From positions 142,039 to 206,038 of the forward strand of contig JBARXJ010000071.1 in the NCBI GenBank assembly GCA_049647265.1: a stretch of 64,000 nt of DNA. The letters are read 5' to 3'. The stretch comes from JAAURB01 sp049647265. Its GTDB lineage: Bacteria > Cyanobacteriota > Cyanobacteriia > Cyanobacteriales > Microcoleaceae. Position numbers and translations under genes: made by a program. Below the pieces are notes generated by a model. That model was not told the origin of the DNA. It ran no database searches and was given only the letters and a program-made list of their open reading frames with translations. Positions 24,637 to 32,002 of this stretch are shown here, one piece after another (position 1 is the stretch's first letter; each line of letters begins with the position of its first letter).

Positions 24637-25671
24637 ATGCATAAAATTCCAGTAACTGTGATTACGGGCTTTCTCGGAGCCGGAAAAACCACTCTCATTC
24701 GTCATCTATTGCAAAATAATCAAGGACGAAAAATAGCAGTTGTGGTGAATGAATTTGGCGAGGTGGGAATTGATGGAGATTTACTCCGTTCTTGCCAAGT
24801 CTGCGATGAAGAAGAAACGCCACAAAATAATATTGTAGAATTGACTAATGGCTGTTTATGTTGTACGGTTCAGGAAGAATTTTATCCCACGATGCAAGCC
24901 CTGTTAAAACGGCGCGATCAAATCGATGCGATATTAATTGAAACCTCAGGTTTAGCCTTACCAAAACCCTTAGTACAAGCCTTTCGTTGGCCGGAAATTC
25001 GTAATAGTGCAACCGTTGATGGTGTGGTGACTGTGGTTGATGCGGAAGCCTTATCAGCCGGGACATTAGTGGGAGATTTAGCCGCATTAGAAGCCCAACG
25101 ACAAGCCGATCCTAATTTAGAACATGAAACCCCAATTGAGGAGTTATTTGAAGATCAATTAGCTTGTGCAGATTTAGTGTTATTAACGAAAACAGATTTA
25201 GTCGGAGAATCTAGTTTAACGCAAGTCGATCAATGGTTAAAACAGGAAATACCCAATGGTGTAAAGATTGTACCTTGTCATCAAGGGGAGATTGATCAAG
25301 ATGTTTTATTAGGATTTAATGCAGCGGTTGAAGAGAATTTAGAGCATCGTCCCAGCCATCACGATCATGAAGCCGAACATGAACATGATGATGGCATTAA
25401 CTCAATTCAACTGACATTAGATCGATCATTTGATCCGAAAGCGTTAATCGAAAAGCTGAATCAATTGGTGCAACAACAAGAAATTTATCGGATTAAAGGT
25501 TTTGTTAATGTACCCAATAAACCGATGCGAATGGTATTACAAGGTGTTGGTAATCGATTTGATTCTTTTTACGATCGCTTTTGGGCAAGTGATGAACCTC
25601 GCCAAACTCGCCTGGTGTTTATTGGGCGAGAATTAACCGCTGAAGCAATTAAACAAGCTATTTTAAATTAA
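24637..25671 (+). CDS. CobW/COG0523 GTPase, metal-handling
   Basis: The 344-residue G3E GTPase has the P-loop ITGFLGAGKTTL (residues 9-20), the metal-binding CxCC motif at residues 73-76 (GCLCCTV), the switch/ESGLA-like block ETSGLALP, and TKTDL as guanine-specificity motif. A His-rich stretch (about 245-262; HHDHEAEHEHDDG) precedes the C-terminal CobW_C domain. COG0523 proteins deliver or insert metals (Zn, Co or Fe); the CxCC plus His-rich loop suggests zinc or cobalt. I saw no clear Zur box upstream. It is convergent with the DevC-like gene and seems to be a single gene with AAGGAT as ribosome site. Confidence 0.9.
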   Translation: MHKIPVTVITGFLGAGKTTLIRHLLQNNQGRKIAVVVNEFGEVGIDGDLLRSCQVCDEEETPQNNIVELTNGCLCCTVQEEFYPTMQALLKRRDQIDAILIETSGLALPKPLVQAFRWPEIRNSATVDGVVTVVDAEALSAGTLVGDLAALEAQRQADPNLEHETPIEELFEDQLACADLVLLTKTDLVGESSLTQVDQWLKQEIPNGVKIVPCHQGEIDQDVLLGFNAAVEENLEHRPSHHDHEAEHEHDDGINSIQLTLDRSFDPKALIEKLNQLVQQQEIYRIKGFVNVPNKPMRMVLQGVGNRFDSFYDRFWASDEPRQTRLVFIGRELTAEAIKQAILN

Positions 25672-25690
25672 AAGAAATAAAAGCGGGTTC

Positions 25691-25724
25691 GGGAACAGCT
25701 TGTTATAGCGCGATCGCTGTTCCC
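25691..25724. terminator. Hairpin between convergent genes
   Basis: A perfect 9-bp inverted repeat (GGGAACAGC and GCTGTTCCC) with a HIP1 octamer in and beside its right arm lies between the CobW and DevC-like stop codons. There is no T tract, so it could be a bidirectional attenuator or only a repeat. Confidence 0.45.
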
Positions 25725-25741
25725 CACAACTGCGGTGAAGT

Positions 25742-26992
25742 CTAAGCTTTAAACACAATGGCTGGATCAACTCTTGTCACTTTTTGAATGGCAAATATAG
25801 CAGATGCAGCACACATCACCACTGTAATACCAAATACACTTAAGCCAGAAATTGGAGTAATTAAGATTAAAATTCCCTGGGTCACAGAAGCCCAACTGGC
25901 GACCCCAATACACAAAGCAATTCCTGGAATATAACCCAATAAAGCCATCCACAACGCTTGTTCTAGGATCACACCATAAATCACCTTATCTGGTGCCCCC
26001 ATGGCTTTGAGTGTGCCAAACTCTTTTAAGTGATCCGATACAGAAGAATATAAAATCTGACCTACCACAATCATACCGACTAAAATCCCGACTCCTGCCC
26101 CTAAACTGAGAACAAATCCAATTCCAGTACGATCTTTCCAATAGAGTTGTAGTTTTTCGGCAATTTCGTCACGGGTATAGGCGCGAGTATTGGGCAAGGC
26201 TTCATCCAAACGTTGTTTAAGCTGTTCGATATCTTGGCCCGGTTCTGCTTTAACGAGAATATAAGTAATGGGATCGGTCAGTGTCAGGGGTTTAGGGGCA
26301 GCGACTCCCCTACGTCCACCGGGTTGTGTATCGGGTTCATCAAATACATTAATGCAATTGACATCGCCATCTTCGAGTTTGCAACGGGTTTGGGTGGTTA
26401 AGGGAGTATTGAGATAAGCGTTAGCATTTTTGAGGGAGGTAAAGACAAAAATACTGTTGGTAATGGCTTGAGTCCCTTGTGTAATGCCGACAACGCGGGC
26501 TTCTAAACCGGAAATGGTGACCGTATCCCCAATATCGTTGACTCTTAAACTGCCGAGGGTACTTTCGTCTACCATTACGCCATAGGGTTCTTTCAGGGCA
26601 ACCAGATCCCCTTTGACGATATTCCAGGGTTTGAATAATACCCCATTCACCGACGAACCAATAATGGTAACCGCTTGAATTTGCTTGGTGGTATCGCGCC
26701 AGCGGGCACTACGGACAATTAAAGGTTCTGCCTGTTGAACCCCTGGGACTTCTTGGGCTTTGGTCATCTGTTCCAGGGAAAGAGGCATGGTTAAGACTAA
26801 CTGCACCATATCCTCTGAGGCTATCCAAATATCGGCTTCAGCGTTGTCAACGAGCAAAGAGGCTGATTGAACAAAACCGTTGAGAATTCCATTCTGAATG
26901 GTGACCAGGCTGACTGCAAACATGATTCCTGCCTGGGCTGCTATGAAGCGAGGAATATCTTCAAACAGGTTCTTTCGTGCAATTGATGCCAT
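25742..26992 (-). CDS. DevC-like ABC transporter permease
   Basis: The 416-residue protein is an FtsX/MacB-type permease close to cyanobacterial DevC. It has one N-terminal membrane segment (about 17-37), a large periplasmic domain (about 45-280), and three C-terminal segments (about 290-400) with the conserved EFGTLKAMGAPDKVIYGVILEQA loop. DevBCA-type exporters move glycolipids or other envelope compounds through a tripartite pump. Here no adaptor (DevB) or ATPase (DevA) gene is adjacent, so its partners must be elsewhere. The start is an ATG in good context of the N-terminal helix. Confidence 0.87.
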   Translation of the reverse strand: MASIARKNLFEDIPRFIAAQAGIMFAVSLVTIQNGILNGFVQSASLLVDNAEADIWIASEDMVQLVLTMPLSLEQMTKAQEVPGVQQAEPLIVRSARWRDTTKQIQAVTIIGSSVNGVLFKPWNIVKGDLVALKEPYGVMVDESTLGSLRVNDIGDTVTISGLEARVVGITQGTQAITNSIFVFTSLKNANAYLNTPLTTQTRCKLEDGDVNCINVFDEPDTQPGGRRGVAAPKPLTLTDPITYILVKAEPGQDIEQLKQRLDEALPNTRAYTRDEIAEKLQLYWKDRTGIGFVLSLGAGVGILVGMIVVGQILYSSVSDHLKEFGTLKAMGAPDKVIYGVILEQALWMALLGYIPGIALCIGVASWASVTQGILILITPISGLSVFGITVVMCAASAIFAIQKVTRVDPAIVFKA

Positions 26993-27173
26993 GGAATTGA
27001 TCTACAGTTGAATCACATTTGCATCTATTTTAATCATCTTTGGTTGTTTGTCACGGGTTATTCCTCATTTATTATCAACAGGGTTGAGGCAACTTACATT
27101 AAGGTAATCGCTCATACTATACTATTACGATAGAGTTTAATTTATATTTGGCGATTTTAGAGACGATTTTGTG

Positions 27174-27440
27174 ATGGCAAAAGATATGAAACTGGAGAGT
27201 TTAGATCAACAAACGATTGATCGGGTGATCGAAATGGCATGGGAAGATCGTACCCCTTTTGAAGCAATTGAGATACAGTTTGGTTTAAAAGAAAAAGAAG
27301 TGATTGCGCTGATGCGACGGGATATGAAAGCATCGAGTTTTAGAATGTGGCGTAAACGAGTCACCTCTCGTAAAACGAAACACGCACTCAAAAGAAATTT
27401 TGAAAAGGGTCGGTTTAAGTCAAGCAATCAGAAAACTTAA
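27174..27440 (+). CDS. TIGR03643/DUF2805 family protein
   Basis: The 88-residue basic protein matches the TIGR03643 (DUF2805) family: LDQQTIDRVIEMAWEDRTPFEAIEIQFGL and MRRDMKASSFRMWRKRV are the typical blocks, which look like a helix-turn-helix. The tail is Lys/Arg-rich, so nucleic-acid binding is plausible but unproven. I start at ATG 27174, one codon after a GTG. It diverges from the DevC-like gene and is followed by repeats. Confidence 0.82.
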   Translation: MAKDMKLESLDQQTIDRVIEMAWEDRTPFEAIEIQFGLKEKEVIALMRRDMKASSFRMWRKRVTSRKTKHALKRNFEKGRFKSSNQKT

Positions 27441-27446
27441 TAGGCA

Positions 27447-27492
27447 ATAGGGTTAAATCCCCCCTTTGTCCCCCCTTAGAAAGGGGGGTTAG
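27447..27492. repeat. C/G-rich inverted repeat
   Basis: AATCCCCCCTTTGTCCCCCC followed by AGAAAGGGGGGTT forms an inverted repeat of the common cyanobacterial intergenic class, directly after the TIGR03643 gene. It could act as a hairpin terminator but has no T tract. Confidence 0.6.
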
Positions 27493-27521
27493 GAACGGGG
27501 AACAGAGAACAGGGAAATGAT

Positions 27522-27624
27522 TAACAACTAATAACTAACAACTAACAACTAACAACTAACAACTAATAACTAATAACTAATAACCAACAACTAACAACTA
27601 ACAACTAACAACTAACAACTAATA
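27522..27624. repeat. Long heptanucleotide tandem repeat (STRR)
   Basis: About 14 tandem copies of a 7-bp unit (AACAACT with the variant AATAACT and one AACCAAC-type copy) cover 100 bp. Its right end overlaps the TAG stop codon of the minus-strand gene that ends at 27619, so the repeat supplies that stop. STRRs of this type are typical of filamentous cyanobacteria. Confidence 0.88.
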
Positions 27625-28458
27625 ATCATCATATTGTTGTTCTACCACTCCGACTAAAGATTGTAAATCGAAATCGCGATCGCGTCCACTCAGACAAATT
27701 CCCGCCCCAACAACGGTTAAATCAGCTTTAGAAATAGCGCTACTATGGCGTTGACCATCGGCTGTCGTCCATTCAACTGTCCAAAAGTCTCCTTGATCTC
27801 GAAACTGTTGTAATTCCCCGCCCCCTTGTTTTAAAGCCTTTTTCAAACGGCGTTCATCCTGGTACTGTTGAGAGAATTGATCGGTATGTTGGATAGCTAA
27901 ATCATACACCGTTTTCATCTCTGGAGTCAATCCAGAAAAGCGGATTTCTTCCGGTAATTTTAGCTGTTTAAAACTATTTTGTAATTCATCAACGATCATC
28001 GGATCGGATGCACGATCTAGTTCTTCAAACCACCAGTTTTTGCCATCCCAACGAGCAATAATTTGATCAAAACGAACGCCTTCTGTAACTAAATGAACCA
28101 CCGTAGGCTTGACTATTCCGATACGTTGTTTAATATCGGCTTCATTACAGGGATAAGCTAACCAAGTTTGATGTTGTAACTTTGTGGCTAAACGCAAACG
28201 AAAGGGTTTAAATTGCGCTAAATATTCGGCTATTTCTGGTAATATTGCTTCTTCTATTACCTCAGCCGTTTTATTATTAATAGGTTGAAAAATTCCCCAG
28301 CCTTCAAACTTCCGAGGTTTTGGGGTAAACGTATACACTAAACCCGACATTTTTGTTCTAACTTTTCCACCTTTGACACAAGGGGCGATAAATTGAGAGG
28401 AATGTAATTGTTGTTCATCCGCTGCAATTTGATTAATTAAATCGTTAATATCTGTCAT
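27619..28458 (-). CDS. Conserved hypothetical protein
   Basis: The 279-residue protein begins at ATG 28458 (MTDINDLINQIAADEQQL); a longer frame from 28512 would encode repeat DNA and is unlikely. It is soluble with several Trp-rich beta blocks (KFEGWGIFQP, GKNWWFEELDRASDP, FWTVEWTTADGQ) and a helical stretch near residues 190-225. No catalytic motif is clear to me and I do not recognise the family. It is the last member of the minus-strand cluster with endonuclease V, 85 bp downstream of it. Its stop codon is inside a tandem repeat, so the natural C-terminus may have been altered. Confidence 0.7.
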   Translation of the reverse strand: MTDINDLINQIAADEQQLHSSQFIAPCVKGGKVRTKMSGLVYTFTPKPRKFEGWGIFQPINNKTAEVIEEAILPEIAEYLAQFKPFRLRLATKLQHQTWLAYPCNEADIKQRIGIVKPTVVHLVTEGVRFDQIIARWDGKNWWFEELDRASDPMIVDELQNSFKQLKLPEEIRFSGLTPEMKTVYDLAIQHTDQFSQQYQDERRLKKALKQGGGELQQFRDQGDFWTVEWTTADGQRHSSAISKADLTVVGAGICLSGRDRDFDLQSLVGVVEQQYDDY

Positions 28459-28499
28459 GATTTTGAATATTGTATAACTGTTAAAACAATTTGCCCTTA

Positions 28500-28536
28500 A
28501 CCTCTCCCCCAACCCCTCTCCTCATAGGAGAGGGGA
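28500..28536. repeat. CCTCTCC/GGAGAGG inverted repeat
   Basis: The sequence CCTCTCCTCATAGGAGAGG lies between the endonuclease V gene and the next minus-strand gene, with a further C-rich flank. It is the common cyanobacterial pyrimidine-rich intergenic repeat and may form a small hairpin. Confidence 0.6.
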
Positions 28537-28543
28537 GCAAGTT

Positions 28544-29218
28544 TCAAGGAATTGAACCTCTATTCGATGCAATTCTATCGGCTAAACGAGTCGTTTCTGG
28601 TAACCGATATTGAGTTAGGCAATGTAAGACATAATTTATCGCTGTTTCTAAACTAATTTTATGACCAATAGAGACATAAATGGGTTTAACATTTGTTCTT
28701 GATCTGACCACTGCGCCTATTGTTTCTCCTCTGTCTATTAACGGTTTCCAACTACCTTTTTGTATGGGTAATTCTTCATGAGTTCCAATATAGCGAGATT
28801 TAGCAACTCCAATGGTTGGAATATTGGTTAATACTCCTAAATGACAGCCAAAACCAAATCGTTTAGGATGAGCCATTCCTTGACCATCACAAAGGATTAA
28901 ATCAGGAGTTCTTGTAAGTTTTGATAAGGCATCTAAAATCACAGGAACTTCTCGAAAAGATAGAAAACCCGGAACATAAGGAAATGTGGTTTGACAGCGA
29001 CTAACGGCATATTCTTGTAATTGTAAATCAGGATAACTCAAGACGACAACTGCTGCTTGAGAAATTGTATCATTTTCATAAAAGCCAACATCAACCCCGG
29101 CAACAAACTCTACAGTATTCAGTTGATCTATTTTAATCACTTGTGAACACAGTTGTTGTTGAATAACTTTTGCTTCTTCTATTGTTTTCGGCCAATTTTG
29201 AGGAAGTTTAATATTCAT
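28544..29218 (-). CDS. nfi: Endonuclease V
   Basis: The 224-residue protein has the endonuclease V signature: FVAGVDVGFYEND with the first catalytic Asp, FPYVPGFLSFREVPVILDAL (PYIPG wedge motif and catalytic Glu), LILCDGQGMAHPKRFGFGCHLGV with the second Asp, and GVAKSRYIG. The enzyme nicks DNA (or RNA) one base 3' of deoxyinosine and starts repair of deaminated adenine. Length is normal. Its ATG overlaps the Uma2 stop codon by 4 bases (ATGA), so translation is coupled. It belongs to a minus-strand cluster with KptA and an exonuclease. Confidence 0.94.
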   Translation of the reverse strand: MNIKLPQNWPKTIEEAKVIQQQLCSQVIKIDQLNTVEFVAGVDVGFYENDTISQAAVVVLSYPDLQLQEYAVSRCQTTFPYVPGFLSFREVPVILDALSKLTRTPDLILCDGQGMAHPKRFGFGCHLGVLTNIPTIGVAKSRYIGTHEELPIQKGSWKPLIDRGETIGAVVRSRTNVKPIYVSIGHKISLETAINYVLHCLTQYRLPETTRLADRIASNRGSIP

Positions 29219-29901
29219 GGTTTATCTTGTAATATTTGACGAAACTCTCTGAGTAAATCTTTAGGCTTAGCAGAAGACAGAATATAACTTGCTAATATTT
29301 CAATATCTAATTTAGGTATAAACTGACTACGATGAATTTGTTCATAGCCATCCTCTTGTAAAGAATAGAGTGAAAATTGACTCTTTTGCCAAAACCAAAC
29401 TTCAGGAACTTTTAAACCTTGATAAATCTCTAAAGAATTAATACCGCCGCTCTCTTGGTGCGCGTTCCTTAGGTGATTAGAAATCACCAGGGTCGCACCG
29501 CTGGTAATAACAACTTCAATAGCAATATCTGGGACTGATTTTTCAGAGTTAATACAATAACATTCATCTGGTTCAATACCTCTAGCAATAGATTGTTTTC
29601 TAAATGTCGTTGAACCCAAAGGATAAAAATCAATATCCATTTCCATAAAATAGGTTTCTAGCAATAAAGCAATGCGCTTTTTTTCGGCTTCATGGCGACA
29701 ACTGGGTGACATAATTTCTAAGGTTTCTTCTAAATATTTAATTCTAAACTCAGGACTATCCTGTAAATTGTTGAGTAATCCTTCATAGATTTGCCAAGTG
29801 ATACCATTCATAATAAAAATTTGATCGGAATTAATCGCTTGTAAATCTTGATAATTAATAATTGTTTTGAGTTGATTTAATCGTTCTGCGAGTTCAAACA
29901 T
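29215..29901 (-). CDS. Uma2-family nuclease with inserted palindrome
   Basis: The 228-residue protein belongs to the Uma2 (DUF820) family, a PD-(D/E)xK restriction-like fold common in cyanobacteria whose role is not known. EILE-type core residues are visible: GIEPDECYC, SVPDIAIEVVITSG and the VPEVWFW strand. Residues 134-150 are unlike the family and interrupt the usual ITSGGIN block; they are encoded by a 51-bp palindromic insertion that preserves the frame. Whether the protein still folds is unknown. It is 9 bp after the GNAT stop and overlaps endonuclease V by 4 bases. Confidence 0.87.
   Translation of the reverse strand: MFELAERLNQLKTIINYQDLQAINSDQIFIMNGITWQIYEGLLNNLQDSPEFRIKYLEETLEIMSPSCRHEAEKKRIALLLETYFMEMDIDFYPLGSTTFRKQSIARGIEPDECYCINSEKSVPDIAIEVVITSGATLVISNHLRNAHQESGGINSLEIYQGLKVPEVWFWQKSQFSLYSLQEDGYEQIHRSQFIPKLDIEILASYILSSAKPKDLLREFRQILQDKP
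29452..29502. mobile_element. 51-bp palindromic insertion in Uma2 gene
   Basis: The insert contains outer arms GGTGCG (29457-29462) and CGCACC (29494-29499) and a perfect inner 7-bp pair (GGTGATT with AATCACC, 3-base loop). Removing 51 bp restores the family consensus ITSGGIN, and CCGCT is repeated at both borders (29447-29451 and 29498-29502), consistent with a 5-bp target duplication. Length is a multiple of three with no stop codon in the gene frame. It looks like a small dispersed palindromic repeat of the MITE type. Confidence 0.75.
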
Positions 29902-29910
29902 CGTTTTTCC

Positions 29911-30747
29911 TTAATTATTAAATTGATAAAGATGCCAATCACAAATCGGTTGATATCCAATATTATGATAAATATGATTAGCAGTTGGATTGGTTAAATC
30001 TGTAAAGAGATAACAATTAGGATAACCGCGATTAAGTAAATGTTGAGTTAGGGTAGCAACACTTGAACTAGCATAGCCTTTCTGACGATATTGAGGCGGT
30101 GTATAAACTAACGAAATATTGCCGCCTACTGTCAGATTTCCACTGCCACAAACGATTGAAACAGGGGTTACATCTTGCCAAATATAAATACTGTTTTGAT
30201 TTAAATGAGAATCTACTAAATGTTCAACGTTTTCTGGATTAGGCATTGCTTCTTTAATAAATGCCTGACACCATTCTATGAGTAATTCTCTATCTTGTAG
30301 CGTTGCAAAGCGTAATTCCCCATTCGATTGATTAATCGGATTAACTTGAGTTAGACAGTGTATTCTTAACTGCTTTTCTAAATGATAAGATTGTTGAGTC
30401 AGGGTAGACCATTTTTCAACAAAGGCTTTTGTTTCTGTCGGTAAACCACTAACAGTTGGTAATTTTATCTGATTTTGAGATAAGTTTTCTATGATTAAGT
30501 CGATTGCTTGTAAATCTTGTATTTGCGATAAAACTAATCCATATGGGGGGGTTTGAATGGCAACAGCAATAATAGAATTATGAGATTTTACAATAGATAA
30601 ATAAGGCGGAATAGTATACCGTTCTGGATGCTCAATTAAAGTATGAGTAATCCTCAATAAAAGATGATTTCGGGCAGCATCTCTCAATAAATACTGTTGG
30701 GCTTGATTGTAAAATAAATCGGCTGTTTTAAATTGATATATTTTCAT
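29911..30747 (-). CDS. GNAT-family N-acetyltransferase, two-part
   Basis: The 278-residue protein carries a C-terminal GNAT domain (about residues 140-278) with the acetyl-CoA motif SLVYTPPQYRQKGYASSSVATLTQHLL and motif B LFTDLTNPTANHIYHNIGYQP. The N-terminal half resembles a degenerate second GNAT-like domain (VAIQTPPYGLVLS). It matches the single-copy GNAT proteins often annotated as acetyltransferase-like in cyanobacteria; the substrate is unknown. Its start overlaps the 3' end of the exonuclease gene by 20 bases, which implies co-transcription. Confidence 0.86.
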   Translation of the reverse strand: MKIYQFKTADLFYNQAQQYLLRDAARNHLLLRITHTLIEHPERYTIPPYLSIVKSHNSIIAVAIQTPPYGLVLSQIQDLQAIDLIIENLSQNQIKLPTVSGLPTETKAFVEKWSTLTQQSYHLEKQLRIHCLTQVNPINQSNGELRFATLQDRELLIEWCQAFIKEAMPNPENVEHLVDSHLNQNSIYIWQDVTPVSIVCGSGNLTVGGNISLVYTPPQYRQKGYASSSVATLTQHLLNRGYPNCYLFTDLTNPTANHIYHNIGYQPICDWHLYQFNN

Positions 30748-31312
30748 GATCTAGCTTTTTTGTTCCTAAAATATAAGGCATCAATTGAGCAATATTACGA
30801 GCATCATCAATTCCTCGGTGATGAGTTCCGATTAAAGGTATTGCTGCGAATTTTAAGGCTTGCGCCATACCATAACGCCCTTTTAAATCTTGATTTTTGC
30901 TAAACAGTTTTTTCAGATTAAAATGAGGGCAACCCATCGGAAAAGATAAATTGTGAAAATCGCTATCTTGTTGAAATTGTTTCCGATCATAATCTCCCCA
31001 AGATCCCCAACATAACGGTTGATAAACTTTAAACCAAGATTGTAATAAATTGACGGCTTCGGGATAACTGGGAGCAGAATTAACTTGAGTTTGAGTCAGG
31101 GTCGTTAAGCTTATACAAAATTGCGTTAAAATCGGGTGACGAATGGGTTTAATAAAGGTTTGAAACTCACTAATTATATTTAATGTTTTCATCTCGACCA
31201 TCACCGCCCCAATTTCTATGATTTCCATTTCTCGCCGAGTTACGGTATTTTGATCGCAACAAGTGGCTTCTAAATCAATCACCATACAATAATCATATTG
31301 ATTTAAAATCAT
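30728..31312 (-). CDS. DEDDh 3'-5' exonuclease
   Basis: The 194-residue protein is an ERI-1/KapD-type exonuclease of the DEDDh group. Exo I is YDYCMVIDLEATCC with the Asp and Glu metal ligands, Exo II lies at GSWGDYDRKQFQQD, and Exo III is GTHHRGIDDARNIAQL with the catalytic His and the last Asp. Substrates may be RNA or single-stranded DNA. It lies 11 bp after kptA and overlaps the GNAT gene by 20 bases in one operon. The pairing with an RNA 2'-phosphotransferase hints at RNA processing, but this is inference. Confidence 0.9.
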   Translation of the reverse strand: MILNQYDYCMVIDLEATCCDQNTVTRREMEIIEIGAVMVEMKTLNIISEFQTFIKPIRHPILTQFCISLTTLTQTQVNSAPSYPEAVNLLQSWFKVYQPLCWGSWGDYDRKQFQQDSDFHNLSFPMGCPHFNLKKLFSKNQDLKGRYGMAQALKFAAIPLIGTHHRGIDDARNIAQLMPYILGTKKLDHENISI

Positions 31313-31323
31313 TGTTTAAAATT

Positions 31324-31878
31324 CTAGTAAAGCTGTAGATAACTGAGATATTCGGGCGGAACAAAATCGGTTAACCAAACACCATTATCTGAACAATAAA
31401 AGGAATAACCCGCCTTGTCCATTGTCATTGTATCCACTTTAAAAATCACTGGATTTCCTTTTCGAGTCCCTACTTGATATGCGGTTTCAATATCTTTGGA
31501 TAAATGAACATGGTGACGGGACATTTTTAATAATCCCTGCTGCTGAATTAAGTTGATTAAAGCTTGACCTGTGCCATGATATAGTAAACTTGGCGGTATT
31601 CTAGGTTCTAATTGTAAATCAATCGCAATACTATCACCTGGGTTGGCGCGAATTCGAGTCTTATTATTATCAAAAGAAAACCGCTGTTTATCATTTTGAA
31701 TCACAACTTCTTCTAATTCAGCTTGACACAAAGGAAAATGATGGGTATTGCAAGCGGCCAGTAGCTGCTCAACTGACACCCATCCCCCCGGTTCAAGCTC
31801 AAGTTTTAAGCGTTGGGGTTGATGACGGAGGTGTTTACTGAGATATTTGCTAATTTTGACTAAGCGATTAGAATTCAT
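31324..31878 (-). CDS. kptA: RNA 2'-phosphotransferase KptA/Tpt1
   Basis: The 184-residue protein has the KptA/Tpt1 motifs: ISKYLSKHLRHQP (catalytic Arg-His), GGWVSVEQLL, YHGT at about residue 109, RHHVHLS, and the VGTRKGNPVIFKVD Arg. The family removes an internal RNA 2'-phosphate with NAD+, producing ADP-ribose cyclic phosphate; bacteria lack the yeast tRNA-splicing pathway, so its natural substrate is unclear. The usual RANQGHS box reads RANPGDS here: the key Arg is kept but two flanking positions differ. It is the first gene of the minus-strand cluster, with 11 bp to the exonuclease. Confidence 0.92.
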   Translation of the reverse strand: MNSNRLVKISKYLSKHLRHQPQRLKLELEPGGWVSVEQLLAACNTHHFPLCQAELEEVVIQNDKQRFSFDNNKTRIRANPGDSIAIDLQLEPRIPPSLLYHGTGQALINLIQQQGLLKMSRHHVHLSKDIETAYQVGTRKGNPVIFKVDTMTMDKAGYSFYCSDNGVWLTDFVPPEYLSYLQLY

Positions 31879-32002
31879 AGCAATGATAATTTTAAAGAGG
31901 ATTTCATTCTTTAGCTACAGGTAGATATAAACCAATTCGCTAAACTAATGAGAGTGTAATTCTGAAAAAAATGTAAAATTTATAAAATTAGGGCGGTTAA
32001 AA

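Noticed and set aside
27522..27624. CRISPR array
   Set aside because: The regular repetition has a 7-bp period with no spacers, so it is an STRR. No CRISPR array or cas gene is seen in the window.
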